Assembly: GCF_003201855.1 (NCBI RefSeq)
Contig: NZ_QJKI01000002.1
Span: 196,024-228,925 of the forward strand
Origin: Rivihabitans pingtungensis
GTDB lineage: Bacteria; Pseudomonadota; Gammaproteobacteria; Burkholderiales; Aquaspirillaceae
Length of the DNA stretch: 32,902 nt
Direction: 5' to 3'
The position numbers and the translations under genes are program-made. Within the stretch, counting starts at the first letter, position 1, and each line of letters starts with the position of its first letter. Below the pieces are notes generated by a model that had not been told where the DNA came from, made no database searches, and saw only the letters and a list, made by a program, of their open reading frames with translations. Below are positions 1 to 8,154 of this stretch, piece by piece.

Positions 1-91
1 GACGTTCTCTGGCTTGCAGAAAAACCCCAAGCTGCCGGCCAGCCGCTTCAGCTTTACCCCGCCCAAGGGGGTGGATGTGCTGGCGGAGTGA
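1..91 (+). CDS. lolA: Outer-membrane lipoprotein carrier protein LolA, C-terminal end only (partial)
   Basis: The window opens inside this gene. The frame starting at base 2 gives about 29 residues ending FTPPKGVDVLAE and a TGA at 89-91. A closing strand of the type F-x-F-x-P-P-x-G-V-D-V is typical of the end of LolA, the periplasmic chaperone that carries lipoproteins from LolCDE to LolB. The call rests on this short tail and its family resemblance. A terminator follows at once, so the transcript ends here. In many betaproteobacteria rarA lies directly downstream of lolA; here rarA is about 21 kb away on the other strand. Confidence 0.6.
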   Translation, partial: TFSGLQKNPKLPASRFSFTPPKGVDVLAE

Positions 92-116
92 GCTTGCGAT
101 ACGACGAGGCTGGTAC

Positions 117-151
117 AAATGCCCTGGGTGGATAGCCCAGGGCATTTTTTT
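117..151 (+). terminator. Rho-independent terminator after lolA
   Basis: A perfect 12-bp stem (117-128 with 136-147, AAATGCCCTGGG and its complement) has a 7-nt loop and runs into seven T at 145-151. It lies 26 bp after the lolA stop codon. Confidence 0.9.
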
Positions 152-524
152 GTGGCAAGTTTACTGCCTTCACAACCCCTCTCTGGGTAAAATAACATGC
201 TAAAAGATTTTTTTGATGTCTTTGGGTTTGCTGTGTAACTAGACATGGTGTACACGAAAAACATCACTGATTTTTAAAAATTACGTAATTCTACGTGGTC
301 TTTATTTAATGTTGCTTAGGTATTTCTACTAGGTTGTGAGTTATTTTTTGATTAAAGTCAGTGCACGCCAATTTATCGTATTGGCTTGTGCCAGACATTG
401 GGTTAAATTGGAGTTACCTGTGAATCAATAGGGCGACCTTCATGAAGGCTTGCTATCTATCCAGATAGCCTGCAAGAGGGGGGGCACATGATTCTGTCAC
501 AGGGATTTTAATCTGGAGATCACC
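152..524 (+). promoter_or_regulatory. AT-rich leader with three hairpins upstream of the RTX gene
   Basis: No gene is seen in these 373 bases. The stretch is much richer in A and T than its neighbours. Three foldable elements precede the RTX start. The first is a stem of 10 bp with a 2-nt bulge (363-372 with 380-391, core GCCAAT/ATTGGC). The second is a perfect 12-base palindrome CCTTCATGAAGG (437-448). The third is a stem CTATCT/AGATAG with loop ATCC (453-468), flanked by CTTG/CAAG (449-452, 473-476). A GGAG lies just upstream of the ATG at 525. The layout suits a structured 5' leader or an operator region. No known riboswitch class was recognised, and no promoter hexamers could be assigned with confidence. 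Confidence 0.4.
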
Positions 525-1961
525 ATGGCAACCACCATCAGCTCAAGCACTTCCTACACGCTTGGCGCAACTGACGACAACCTGCAATTGACCGGTACGG
601 CCAATATCAATGGCAGCGGCAATACTCTCAACAACACCCTGACTGGCAACAGCGGCGCCAACATCCTCAAAGGCATGGCTGGCGCTGATGCGCTGTATGG
701 CGGCGCCGGCAACGACATCTTGTACGCCGGCGATGTGGGCAGCACGGGCGACACCATTCAGGATCGACTGTATGGCGGCACGGGTGACGACACCTTGTAT
801 GCGGATGGCGGCAACGATCTGCTGTATGGCGAAGCCGGCAACGACACCTATGTGGTCAATCAATCGGATGCTTACATCATTGAGCTTTCTGGCGGCGGCG
901 TGGATACGGTGCAAAGCAACCTCAGCGTCAACCTGGGCCCAGGCTATCTGGCTGGGGCAGTCAATGCCACCACGGAAATCGAAAAAGTGGTGCTGACTGG
1001 TTCGGCCAACACCAATATTTATGGCAATGCCCTGGCCAACACGCTGACCGGCAATGCTGGTGACAACGTGCTGCAAGGCGGCGGCGGCGCCGACACCCTG
1101 AGCGGTGGTGCTGGTAACGACACCTACTACCTGGATGGCGCTGATCGAGTGATGGAAATTAGCGGAACCAATGGTGGCAACGATACATATATCGTTGATG
1201 GACTTGCTAATGTGATTATTGACAACGCTGGAACCGACATCGTCAAGAGTAATGTGTCGTTCAGCAATCAATATCTGATGGCTCCCGGCTCCACTTGGAG
1301 CGTGGTTGATCCAAACTGGTCGGTCAGTAGCGCAGGCATTGAAACCATCGAACTGACCGGTTCACTGAATACCAAGGCGCTAGGCATGTACAGTAGCGGA
1401 CCGATTGAAACCCTGCTGGGCAACAGCGGCGACAATGTGCTGGAAGGCGCGGGTGGCAACGATGTGCTGGATGGCCGTGCTGGCAACGACACCCTGGTCA
1501 TGTATGCCGATACGGCATTTGGCTCTATGACTCCTGGAAAAAAATACGCAGTCACCACAGGCAAAGCCTCGTGGACCGGCGGCGATGGCCAAGACACCTT
1601 CTGGATTGGCAAGGCTTATCTGGGTGATCACAGCAGCGGCGCCAATCAGCTGACCATCACCGACTTCACCCACGGTGTGGACACCCTGCGCCTGGGCATC
1701 AGCGCCAGCTCCACTGCGCCGGTGACGCTGAACACCATTACCGCCACCGCCAGCGACACCCTGGCCACGCTGCTGAACAAAGCCTCGCTGGCGGGCAGCG
1801 CCGCTGCGCCGACGCTGACCCAGTTTGCGTTTGCCGGCAACACCTATCTGGTGCTGGACCAAAACAGCGCCGCCACCTTCACTGCCAGCACCGACCTGGC
1901 CATCAGCCTGACCGGCACGCCGGGCCTGACGCTGAGTGATGTGGTGTTTGCCGCGGTGTAA
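525..1961 (+). CDS. RTX calcium-binding protein, probably type I secreted
   Basis: 478 residues. Glycine/aspartate nonapeptides (GGAGNDxLxGG type) occur in four blocks, near residues 48-65, 82-108, 175-200 and 300-325. Each is followed by short beta-rich spacers with DTYxV or DTLV ends. Such repeats form calcium-loaded parallel beta rolls that fold outside the cell. The last 130 residues carry a QLTITDFTHGVDTLRLG segment and a hydrophobic end (LSDVVFAAV), as in RTX proteins exported by ABC-type (type I) systems. There is no Sec signal peptide and no catalytic domain, so a surface or matrix protein is more likely than a toxin. No type I exporter is in the window. The start is supported by a GGAG 8 bases upstream. 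The gene stands alone behind an AT-rich leader, which hints at separate regulation or acquisition. Confidence 0.8.
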   Translation: MATTISSSTSYTLGATDDNLQLTGTANINGSGNTLNNTLTGNSGANILKGMAGADALYGGAGNDILYAGDVGSTGDTIQDRLYGGTGDDTLYADGGNDLLYGEAGNDTYVVNQSDAYIIELSGGGVDTVQSNLSVNLGPGYLAGAVNATTEIEKVVLTGSANTNIYGNALANTLTGNAGDNVLQGGGGADTLSGGAGNDTYYLDGADRVMEISGTNGGNDTYIVDGLANVIIDNAGTDIVKSNVSFSNQYLMAPGSTWSVVDPNWSVSSAGIETIELTGSLNTKALGMYSSGPIETLLGNSGDNVLEGAGGNDVLDGRAGNDTLVMYADTAFGSMTPGKKYAVTTGKASWTGGDGQDTFWIGKAYLGDHSSGANQLTITDFTHGVDTLRLGISASSTAPVTLNTITATASDTLATLLNKASLAGSAAAPTLTQFAFAGNTYLVLDQNSAATFTASTDLAISLTGTPGLTLSDVVFAAV

Positions 1962-2019
1962 GCGCCATGGCGTCATGCGCTGTTGCTGACGGGGCGGCGC
2001 GCGATGCCTGAATCTGTCT

Positions 2020-2045
2020 GTGCGGCCGGCCATGTCCGGCCGCAC
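2020..2045 (+). terminator. Strong hairpin after the RTX gene, possible terminator
   Basis: A perfect 10-bp GC stem, GTGCGGCCGG (2020-2029) with CCGGCCGCAC (2036-2045), and a 6-nt loop lie between the RTX stop and tsaB. The downstream sequence GGCTTTGG is not a true T tract, so termination is uncertain. Confidence 0.45.
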
Positions 2046-2097
2046 GGCTTTGGTGTGGCCTGCTATGATGTGGGCCTTTGTTTTGACCCCGTTTGCC

Positions 2098-2766
2098 ATG
2101 AATACCTTAGTCGCCCTGGACACCTCCACCGAATTTCTCAGCCTGGCCGTCGCCGTGGGCGACAGCGTGCGCAGCGTGCATCAGCATGTTGGCCAGCAGC
2201 ACGCCGAGCTGACCCTGCCCACCCTCAGCCGCTTGCTGCAAGAACAGGGCATCGGCCTGGATGCGGTGGACGCTATCGCTTTTGGCAATGGCCCTGGCGC
2301 CTTCACCGGCCTGCGCATTGGCTGTGGGCTGGCGCAGGGCCTGGCGCTGGCGCATGAAATGCCGCTGATTCCGGTGTCCACCCTGGCGGTTCTGGCCGCC
2401 AGCGTCAGCGCCTCGCGCGTGCTGGCCTGCCTGGATGCGCGGATGGGCCAGGTGTATTGGGCGGCGTATGTGGACGGCGTGGAGGTCTGCCCGCCGGGCC
2501 TGTTTACCCCAGAAGATGTTCCCTTGCCAGACGGCGAAGGCTGGCTGTTGGCCGGCAGCGGCGCCGCCGCGCACGAGGCGGCGCTGCGCGCGCGGCTGGG
2601 CGCGGCGCTGGCGGCGGTGGATGGCCAGGCCTCGCCGCGCGCCGAGGCATTGATCAGCCTGGCGCGCGGCGGCCGCTGGCCAGCCTGTCCGCCAGACGCC
2701 GCCGAGCTGTGCTATGTGCGCGACAAAGTGGCGCTGAAAACCCACGAGCGACTGGCCGCAGCATGA
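2098..2766 (+). CDS. tsaB: tRNA threonylcarbamoyladenosine (t6A) synthesis protein TsaB
   Basis: 222 residues from ATG 2098. TsaB is an inactive ASKHA-fold partner of TsaD; with TsaC, TsaD and TsaE it builds t6A37 on ANN-decoding tRNAs in the cytoplasm. Seen here: the N-terminal LVALDTSTEFLSLAV strand-loop-strand, QQHAELTLPTLSRLL near residue 38, and the conserved FGNGPGAFTGLRIG segment near 62-75. A GTG start 78 bases upstream is possible, but it lies in a hairpin and adds residues absent from the family, so ATG 2098 is preferred. The stop overlaps the rimI start by 4 bases (ATGA), which indicates translational coupling. tsaB-rimI is a common bacterial pairing. Confidence 0.93.
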   Translation: MNTLVALDTSTEFLSLAVAVGDSVRSVHQHVGQQHAELTLPTLSRLLQEQGIGLDAVDAIAFGNGPGAFTGLRIGCGLAQGLALAHEMPLIPVSTLAVLAASVSASRVLACLDARMGQVYWAAYVDGVEVCPPGLFTPEDVPLPDGEGWLLAGSGAAAHEAALRARLGAALAAVDGQASPRAEALISLARGGRWPACPPDAAELCYVRDKVALKTHERLAAA

Positions 2767-3221
2767 GTGCCATCAAGGTACTGACGGCCGAACACGCGGT
2801 TGAGCTGGCAGCGCTGGCGGCGCACGTGGCGGATTACCCCTGGCGCGCCGCGCAGTTTGTCGATTCGTGCGCCGCCGGCCATCAATTGCTGGGCCTGCGC
2901 GATGGTGCGGGCGTGTTGCTGGGCTTTGCCGTGTGGTCGCAGGTGCTGGACGAAGCCGAGCTGCTGGACATCGGCGTGGCCCCGACAGCCCGCCGCCAGG
3001 GCCTGGGCGCGCGGCTGTTGGCCGAGGTCATCGCCGCCGCCCGCGCTGCTGGCGCGACGCGCCTGATGCTGGAGGTGCGCGCCGGCAACCAGGCCGCGCA
3101 AGCCTTGTATCAGCGCGCCGGCTTTGTGGTGACCGGCCGGCGCAAGGGTTATTACCCGGCTCCGGATGGCCGCGAGGATGCTTGTCTGATGGATAAACCT
3201 CTGGGGGACGGCCATGACTGA
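2763..3221 (+). CDS. rimI: Ribosomal protein bS18 alanine N-acetyltransferase RimI
   Basis: 152 residues, a single GNAT domain. The acetyl-CoA loop is RRQGLGARLL (about residues 78-87), preceded by the strand LLDIGVAP and followed by LEVRAGNQAAQALYQRAGF and the RKGYY turn typical of RimI. RimI acetylates the N-terminal alanine of ribosomal protein bS18. The start overlaps tsaB by 4 bases and the end overlaps the glycosylase gene by 8 bases, so the three genes form one operon. Another GNAT substrate cannot be excluded, but the length, motifs and tsaB context fit RimI. Confidence 0.9.
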   Translation: MSAIKVLTAEHAVELAALAAHVADYPWRAAQFVDSCAAGHQLLGLRDGAGVLLGFAVWSQVLDEAELLDIGVAPTARRQGLGARLLAEVIAAARAAGATRLMLEVRAGNQAAQALYQRAGFVVTGRRKGYYPAPDGREDACLMDKPLGDGHD

Positions 3222-4218
3222 TCGCCACAGCCAAATTTTGGAAGCGCTGGGCCTGGGCCCGCGCTGGCTGCCGCGCCATGCTTTGCCAGGGGCTGCGCCG
3301 GTTGCGGCAGAGGAGGCTGAGCCACCGTTGCTGCCGCTGGCAGAGTGCACCGCACCGCCCGTGCCTGTGGCGCAAGCGTCAGTCGAGCCGCTGGACGAGG
3401 GGGGCGTTCTGGCGGCAAACCCACCAGCGGAAGCGCCTGCCGCCCCCGCTGCGCACGCGCAAACACAGACGCAGGCAGAAGCCCCTGCGGCGGTGATGGA
3501 GACGCTGGTATTGGCGCAAGCGCCCGCCCTGACGCCAGCCGAGCCCGAGGCGGCAGGGATCGAATCCGCGTCCGCGCCGATGGCCGAGGCGTCCTTATTT
3601 GCCGACAGCCCAAACCCGGCCGCCGCCCCCGACGCGCCCAGCCCGGCCGCTGTCGCGCTGCCGGCCGATTGGGACAATTTACGCGCTGAAGTCGCCGCCT
3701 GTCAGCGCTGCCGGCTGTGCGAAACCCGCACGCAGACGGTGTTTGCCCGTGGCAACCCGCAGGCGCGCTGGCTGTTTGTCGGCGAAGCGCCGGGCGAGCA
3801 AGAAGATTTGCAAGGCCTGCCGTTTGTCGGCCCCGCCGGCAAGCTGCTGGACAATATGCTGGCGGCGCTGGGGCTGGATCGTGAGCAGGATGTGTATATC
3901 GCCAATGTGCTGAAATGCCGGCCGCCACGCAACCGCAATCCGCAGGGCGACGAAATTCTCGCCTGTCAGCCGTATTTGCGTCAGCAAATCGCCTGGCAGC
4001 AGCCGGCGGTGATTGTGGCGCTGGGCCGCTTTGCCGCACAAACCCTGCTGGACACCGAAGCCAGCATCGGCAGCCTGCGCAGCAAGGTGCATGAGTACGC
4101 TGGCGTGCCGCTGGTGGTCAGCTATCACCCGGCTTATCTGTTGCGCACCCTGCCAGACAAGGCCAAGGCCTGGCAGGATTTGTTGTTTGCCCGCGAGGTG
4201 ATGCGCCGGCAGGGTTGA
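3214..4218 (+). CDS. Uracil-DNA glycosylase, family 4 (Fe-S), with a long N-terminal extension
   Basis: 334 residues. The catalytic domain (about 155-334) has the iron-sulfur cysteines of family 4 enzymes (C163 and C166 in CQRCRLC, C235 in LKCRPP, C251), motif GEAPGEQED at 190-198, and the SYHPAYLL loop at 303-310. These enzymes remove uracil from DNA and start base excision repair. The first 150 residues are an alanine/proline-rich, low-complexity arm with no recognised domain. Similar arms occur in proteobacterial homologues annotated as phage SPO1 DNA polymerase-related proteins. The start overlaps rimI by 8 bases. The stop codon forms part of a hairpin shared with convergent mtgA. Confidence 0.9.
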   Translation: MTDRHSQILEALGLGPRWLPRHALPGAAPVAAEEAEPPLLPLAECTAPPVPVAQASVEPLDEGGVLAANPPAEAPAAPAAHAQTQTQAEAPAAVMETLVLAQAPALTPAEPEAAGIESASAPMAEASLFADSPNPAAAPDAPSPAAVALPADWDNLRAEVAACQRCRLCETRTQTVFARGNPQARWLFVGEAPGEQEDLQGLPFVGPAGKLLDNMLAALGLDREQDVYIANVLKCRPPRNRNPQGDEILACQPYLRQQIAWQQPAVIVALGRFAAQTLLDTEASIGSLRSKVHEYAGVPLVVSYHPAYLLRTLPDKAKAWQDLLFAREVMRRQG

Positions 4219-4245
4219 TGTGTCGGGCATCAGCCCGGCACATCA
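4216..4245. terminator. Bidirectional hairpin between convergent udg and mtgA
   Basis: TGATGTGTCGGGC (4216-4228) pairs with GCCCGGCACATCA (4233-4245), 13 bp with one G-T pair and the loop ATCA. The glycosylase stop (4216-4218) opens the stem and the mtgA stop (4230-4232) falls in the loop. There is no T tract on either side. Confidence 0.55.
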
Positions 4246-4928
4246 GCATACGCCATGCGCCGCTGAATGATCGCCGCCTTGCGCGCCAGGCTGCGGTCGT
4301 TGCGGTGGGCGTCGTAATAGCGCGGATTGGGCACCATGGCCGCCAGCCGCGCGGCCTGGGCGGCGGACAGGCGCGCCGCCGGGGTGCGGAAGTAATGCCG
4401 CGCGGCGGCTTCGGCGCCAAACACGCCGTCGCCCCATTCAATCACGTTCAGGTAGATTTCAAAAATCCGCCGCTTGTCCATCACCGCTTCCAGCATCACG
4501 GTGATCACTGCTTCTTCCGCCTTGCGCCACGGCGTGCGCTGCGACGATAAAAACAGGTTTTTGGCCAGCTGCTGGCTGATGGTCGAACCGCCTGCGACGA
4601 TGCGCCCCTTGGCCAGGTTTTTTTCCCAGGCGGTCTGGATGCCTTCCCAGTCAAAACCTTCGTGCTGCAAAAACTTGGCGTCTTCGCTGGCCACCAGCGC
4701 GCGCTTGAGCTGCGGCGAAATGGCCGCGTAGGCCACCCATTGGTGTTTAAGCTCGAATTCGTCGTCGGGGTGCTGGCTGGCTAAGCGCGCCTGTTGTTCG
4801 CTCATGAACGAGGTCATCGCCGGGTTGTTCCACTTCCAGTAGACAATCCAGCCAAACAGCCACAGCTGATACACCAGCAGCAGCGCCAGCAAGGCCAGGG
4901 CGAGGCGCCCCAGCCGTCGCCATGTCAA
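4230..4928 (-). CDS. mtgA: Monofunctional biosynthetic peptidoglycan transglycosylase MtgA
   Basis: 232 residues. One N-terminal membrane helix (about 8-30) anchors a GT51 glycosyltransferase domain facing the periplasm. It polymerises lipid II into glycan strands without transpeptidase activity. Motifs seen: the catalytic glutamate in ASEDAKFLQHEGFD (E82), GGSTISQQLAKNLFL (113-127), the RKAEEA segment near 135-140, and EIYLNVIEWG (157-166). The length is normal for MtgA. The start overlaps the aroE stop by 4 bases, an arrangement common in Neisseriales and other betaproteobacteria. Confidence 0.96.
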   Translation of the reverse strand: MTWRRLGRLALALLALLLVYQLWLFGWIVYWKWNNPAMTSFMSEQQARLASQHPDDEFELKHQWVAYAAISPQLKRALVASEDAKFLQHEGFDWEGIQTAWEKNLAKGRIVAGGSTISQQLAKNLFLSSQRTPWRKAEEAVITVMLEAVMDKRRIFEIYLNVIEWGDGVFGAEAAARHYFRTPAARLSAAQAARLAAMVPNPRYYDAHRNDRSLARKAAIIQRRMAYADVPG

Positions 4929-5746
4929 TTCAGCACCTCGCGCAGAATCGCCATCACCCGGCGGGTTTCCGGCTTGACGCCGCGCCAGATAAAGAAGGAT
5001 TCCGCGGCTTGCTCGACCAGCATGCCCAGGCCATCGGCCAGCATGCCGGCTTTTTCTTGCTGGGCGCGCTTGAGGAAGGGGGTCAGGCCGGCGCTGTACA
5101 CCATGTCGTAGGCCAGTGCATCCGGGGCGAACACGCCGTGCGGAATCGGCGGCAATTCGTCGTGCAGGCTGGTGGAGGTGCCGTTGATGATGATGTCGAA
5201 CTGCTCGCCCATCAGATCGGGGTAGCCCACCGCGCGCACCGCGCCATACGGGGCAAACTGGCTGGCCAGCGCCTGGGCTTTTTCCACTGTGCGGTTGGCT
5301 ACGGTCAGGCTGGCCGGTTTTTCTTCCAGCAGCGGCAGCAGCACGCCGCGCACCGCGCCACCCGCGCCCAGCAGCAGTACGCGCTTGCCGGCAATCGGCA
5401 TGTCCAGGTTTTCCACGATGTCGCGCACCAGGCCAACGCCGTCGGTGTTGTCGCCGTAGATCACGCCATCCTTGAAGGTGAGCGTGTTGACCGCCTCACA
5501 CACGCTGGCGCGCGAGGTGAGCTGGTGGGCCAGGCGGAAGGCGTCGCCCTTGAACGGCAGGGTGATGTTCAGCCCCTTGCCGCCCTGGCCGACAAAGGCG
5601 CTGGCGACGCGGTCAAAGCCGTCCAGCGGCGCGCTCAGGCGGTCGTAAACAATGTTCTGGCCGGTCTGCTTGGCGAATTCGCTGTGAATCAGCGGCGACT
5701 GGCTGTGCGAGATGGGGTTGCCGATCACGGCGTATTGGTCAGTCAT
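4925..5746 (-). CDS. aroE: Shikimate dehydrogenase (NADP+) AroE
   Basis: 273 residues, normal length. AroE reduces 3-dehydroshikimate to shikimate in the chorismate pathway. Seen: the substrate-binding SHSQSP near 13-18, catalytic K66 in NITLPFK, catalytic D102 in GDNTDGVG, the NADP-binding loop GAGGAVRG (127-134), and ANRT for the NADP 2'-phosphate. The end overlaps mtgA by 4 bases. It lies 50 bp after the rhodanese gene on the same strand, so the three may share a transcript. Confidence 0.97.
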   Translation of the reverse strand: MTDQYAVIGNPISHSQSPLIHSEFAKQTGQNIVYDRLSAPLDGFDRVASAFVGQGGKGLNITLPFKGDAFRLAHQLTSRASVCEAVNTLTFKDGVIYGDNTDGVGLVRDIVENLDMPIAGKRVLLLGAGGAVRGVLLPLLEEKPASLTVANRTVEKAQALASQFAPYGAVRAVGYPDLMGEQFDIIINGTSTSLHDELPPIPHGVFAPDALAYDMVYSAGLTPFLKRAQQEKAGMLADGLGMLVEQAAESFFIWRGVKPETRRVMAILREVLN

Positions 5747-5796
5747 GGTGACGTGCTTCGCTTCAAAGAGAGATCAAGACAAACGGCATCATACCG

Positions 5797-6249
5797 TCAA
5801 CCCTGCTGCCACGGCAGCCCCGCCGCCTGCCAGCCATTCAGTGCGCCGCGATGGCCATGGGCGTCGCGATCGCCTTCAAAGCCTTCCAGCACGTTGTAGC
5901 ACTGGGTGTAGCCGGCTGCCGTGGCGGCGATGGCGGCGTCGTGCGAGCGCGCGCCCGAGCGGCACAAAAACAGCACATGGGCGTCACTCGGCACCCGGGC
6001 GTGCAACTGGGCAAGAAAGTCAGGGTTGGGCTGCATGCCGGGAAAGCTTTTCCATTCGATGCATACCGCGCCGGGCACGCCGCCGACAAAGTTCCACTCG
6101 GCCTGGGTGCGCACGTCCACCAGCACGGCGTTGTGCAAGGCATTGAGCAGGGTGTGGGCTTCTTCCGGGGTGACTGCGCCAGCATAGGGCAGGCCGGCGG
6201 CCTGGGCGCGCTGGGCAGCCTGGGCTAATTGGGCGGTGACGTCCACCAT
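5797..6249 (-). CDS. Rhodanese-like sulfurtransferase domain protein
   Basis: 150 residues from ATG 6249, which has an AGGAG (6258-6262) 8 bases upstream. A longer reading from 6339 adds 30 arginine/alanine-rich residues and lacks such support. Single rhodanese domain: VLVDVRTQAEW near 42-52, a VPGAVCIEW segment, and the active-site loop CRSGARS with Cys96. These enzymes pass sulfane sulfur from thiosulfate or persulfides to acceptors; the substrate here is unknown. It is probably cytoplasmic, with no signal peptide. The divergent glnA regulatory region lies upstream. Confidence 0.88.
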   Translation of the reverse strand: MVDVTAQLAQAAQRAQAAGLPYAGAVTPEEAHTLLNALHNAVLVDVRTQAEWNFVGGVPGAVCIEWKSFPGMQPNPDFLAQLHARVPSDAHVLFLCRSGARSHDAAIAATAAGYTQCYNVLEGFEGDRDAHGHRGALNGWQAAGLPWQQG

Positions 6250-6419
6250 GGGGGGTTCTCCTGGCTGGACGCGCGGGCTTGATCTGGCGCGGGCAAAAGC
6301 AGCAGGCCTTAAGGCGCGCGCGCGTCGGGTTTGAGACAATCCGGTGACGGAATCGAGTCATTATGGCAAAGCCTGTCGGGCTAGGCTATGCCCATGCGCC
6401 TTGTCCATTTTGGTGCGTG

Positions 6420-6436
6420 TGCACCAGTATTGTGCG
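6420..6436 (+). promoter_or_regulatory. NtrC-binding site 1 upstream of glnA
   Basis: TGCACCAGTATTGTGCG matches the NtrC dyad TGCAC-N7-GTGCA at 9 of 10 defined bases. Its centre is 30 bp from site 2, about three helical turns, and about 127 bp before the predicted start of transcription, as in enhancers of sigma-54 glnA promoters. Confidence 0.75.
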
Positions 6437-6449
6437 ATACTTTTTTGTA

Positions 6450-6466
6450 TGCACTGTTGCGGTGCA
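6450..6466 (+). promoter_or_regulatory. NtrC-binding site 2 upstream of glnA
   Basis: TGCACTGTTGCGGTGCA is a full match to TGCAC-N7-GTGCA, centred about 97 bp upstream of the predicted start of transcription. With site 1 it forms a two-dimer enhancer for phosphorylated NtrC, which is encoded about 3.6 kb downstream. Confidence 0.8.
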
Positions 6467-6528
6467 CAAAGACAGGCATGACGGCGCGTGTGGCCTATGG
6501 CAGAATGGCCATGTCGCTTATCTGTACA

Positions 6529-6544
6529 TGGCATACTTTCTGCT
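6529..6544 (+). promoter_or_regulatory. Sigma-54 (RpoN) promoter of glnA
   Basis: TGGCATACTTTCTGCT has the invariant GG (6530-6531) and GC (6542-6543) exactly 10 bases apart, matching the -24/-12 consensus. Transcription should start near 6555, about 70 bases before the glnA start codon. The two NtrC sites lie at enhancer distance. Confidence 0.82.
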
Positions 6545-6623
6545 ACCCTCAACGGCGACCTGCCTGGCATGGCCAGGCATGGATAACACAGATTTACGCT
6601 CACACGTCTTCATGGAGAGAATT

Positions 6624-8033
6624 ATGGCGGTTGCTGACGTTTTGAAAATGATCAAGGACAACGGCGTCAAGTTCGTTGACCTGCGTTTTACCGACACCCG
6701 TGGCAAAGAACAGCACGTGACCGTGCCGGCCCACGTGGTGGATGAAGCCTGGTTCGAAAACGGCCACGCTTTCGACGGCTCCTCCATCGCCGGCTGGAAG
6801 GGCATTCAGGCTTCCGACATGCTGCTGGCTCCGGACGCCAACACCGCCAACCTCGACCCGTTCTTCGACGAGCCGACCGTGATCATGACCTGCGACGTGA
6901 TCGAACCGTCCGACGGCAAGGGCTACGACCGCGACCCGCGTTCCATCGCCAAGCGCGCTGAAGCCTACCTGAAAGCTTCCGGCCTGGGCGACACCGCCTA
7001 CTTTGGTCCGGAACCGGAATTCTTCATTTTCGACAGCATCCGCTTTGGCGCCGACATGTCCGGCTGCTTCGTGGAAATCGAATCCGAAGAAGGCGCCTGG
7101 TCTTCCTCCAAGAAATACGAAAACGGCAACACCGGCCACCGTCCGGGCGTGAAGGGCGGCTATTTCCCGGTGCCGCCGGTTGACAGCCTGCACGACATCC
7201 GCGCCCAAATGGTGCTGGTGCTGGAAGAGCTGGGCATCCCGGTTGAAGTGTTCCACCACGAAGTGGCCACCGCTGGCCAATGTGAAATCGGCACCAAGTT
7301 CTCCACCCTGGTGGAGCGCGCCGACTGGACGCAAACCCTGAAGTACGTGGTGCAGAACGTGGCCCACCAGTACGGCAAGACCGCTACCTTCATGCCGAAG
7401 CCGATCGTTGGCGACAACGGTTCGGGCATGCACGTGCACCAGTCCATCTGGAAAGACGGCAAGAACCTGTTCGCTGGCAACGCCTACGCTGGCCTGTCGG
7501 AAACCGCCCTGTACTACATCGGCGGCATCATCAAGCACGCCAAGGCGCTGAACGCCATCACCAACCCGGGCACCAACTCCTACAAGCGTCTGGTTCCGCA
7601 CTTCGAAGCGCCGGTGAAGCTGGCTTACTCGGCCAAGAACCGCTCCGCTTCGATCCGCATCCCGCACGTGGCTTCCGACAAGGCTCGCCGCATCGAAACC
7701 CGCTTCCCGGATCCGCTGGCCAACCCGTACCTGTGCTTCTCGGCCCTGATGATGGCCGGCCTGGACGGCATCCAGAACAAGATCCACCCGGGCGACCCGG
7801 CTGACAAGAACCTGTACGATCTGCCGCCGGAAGAAGACAAGCTGATCCCGACCGTGTGCGCCAGCCTGGAAGAAGCCCTGGCCGCCCTGGACGCCGATCG
7901 CGAGTTCCTGACCCGTGGCGGTGTGTTCAGCAACGACTTCATCGACGCTTACATCGAGCTGAAGATGGACGAAGTGAACAAGACCCGGATGACCGCCCAC
8001 CCGGTGGAATTCCAGATGTACTACAGCCTGTAA
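6624..8033 (+). CDS. glnA: Glutamine synthetase, class I (GS-I beta)
   Basis: 469 residues from ATG 6624, the exact usual length, preceded by GGAGA at 6614-6618. The open frame runs 87 codons further upstream, but that part crosses the sigma-54 promoter and is not coding. The enzyme makes glutamine from glutamate, ammonia and ATP as a cytoplasmic dodecamer. Seen: FDGSSIAGW near the N terminus, the metal site [35 protein letters not shown], and the adenylylation segment KNLYDLPPE with Tyr398, so activity is likely set by GlnE. Transcription should respond to nitrogen through NtrC and sigma-54. A strong terminator follows. Confidence 0.99.
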   Translation: MAVADVLKMIKDNGVKFVDLRFTDTRGKEQHVTVPAHVVDEAWFENGHAFDGSSIAGWKGIQASDMLLAPDANTANLDPFFDEPTVIMTCDVIEPSDGKGYDRDPRSIAKRAEAYLKASGLGDTAYFGPEPEFFIFDSIRFGADMSGCFVEIESEEGAWSSSKKYENGNTGHRPGVKGGYFPVPPVDSLHDIRAQMVLVLEELGIPVEVFHHEVATAGQCEIGTKFSTLVERADWTQTLKYVVQNVAHQYGKTATFMPKPIVGDNGSGMHVHQSIWKDGKNLFAGNAYAGLSETALYYIGGIIKHAKALNAITNPGTNSYKRLVPHFEAPVKLAYSAKNRSASIRIPHVASDKARRIETRFPDPLANPYLCFSALMMAGLDGIQNKIHPGDPADKNLYDLPPEEDKLIPTVCASLEEALAALDADREFLTRGGVFSNDFIDAYIELKMDEVNKTRMTAHPVEFQMYYSL

Positions 8034-8060
8034 TCCGCCTTCTGGCGCGATTGTCTGGCC

Positions 8061-8095
8061 AAAACCCCCGCATGGCTTGCCGTGCGGGGGTTTTT
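8061..8095 (+). terminator. Rho-independent terminator of glnA
   Basis: A perfect 12-bp stem, AAAACCCCCGCA (8061-8072) with TGCGGGGGTTTT (8083-8094), ends in a T run 28 bp after the glnA stop. Confidence 0.93.
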
Positions 8096-8154
8096 CATGG
8101 CGCGGCCGGTGCGGCGGTTTCCCGTATGCCAACAAGGCGTTATCATGTTTGCCC

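Noticed and set aside
363..476. A c-di-GMP (GEMM) riboswitch before the RTX gene
   Set aside because: The conserved core bases of that class are not present. Only generic hairpins are seen.
6363..6623. N-terminal extension of glnA (87 extra codons)
   Set aside because: It would cover the NtrC sites and sigma-54 promoter. ATG 6624 gives the standard 469 residues.
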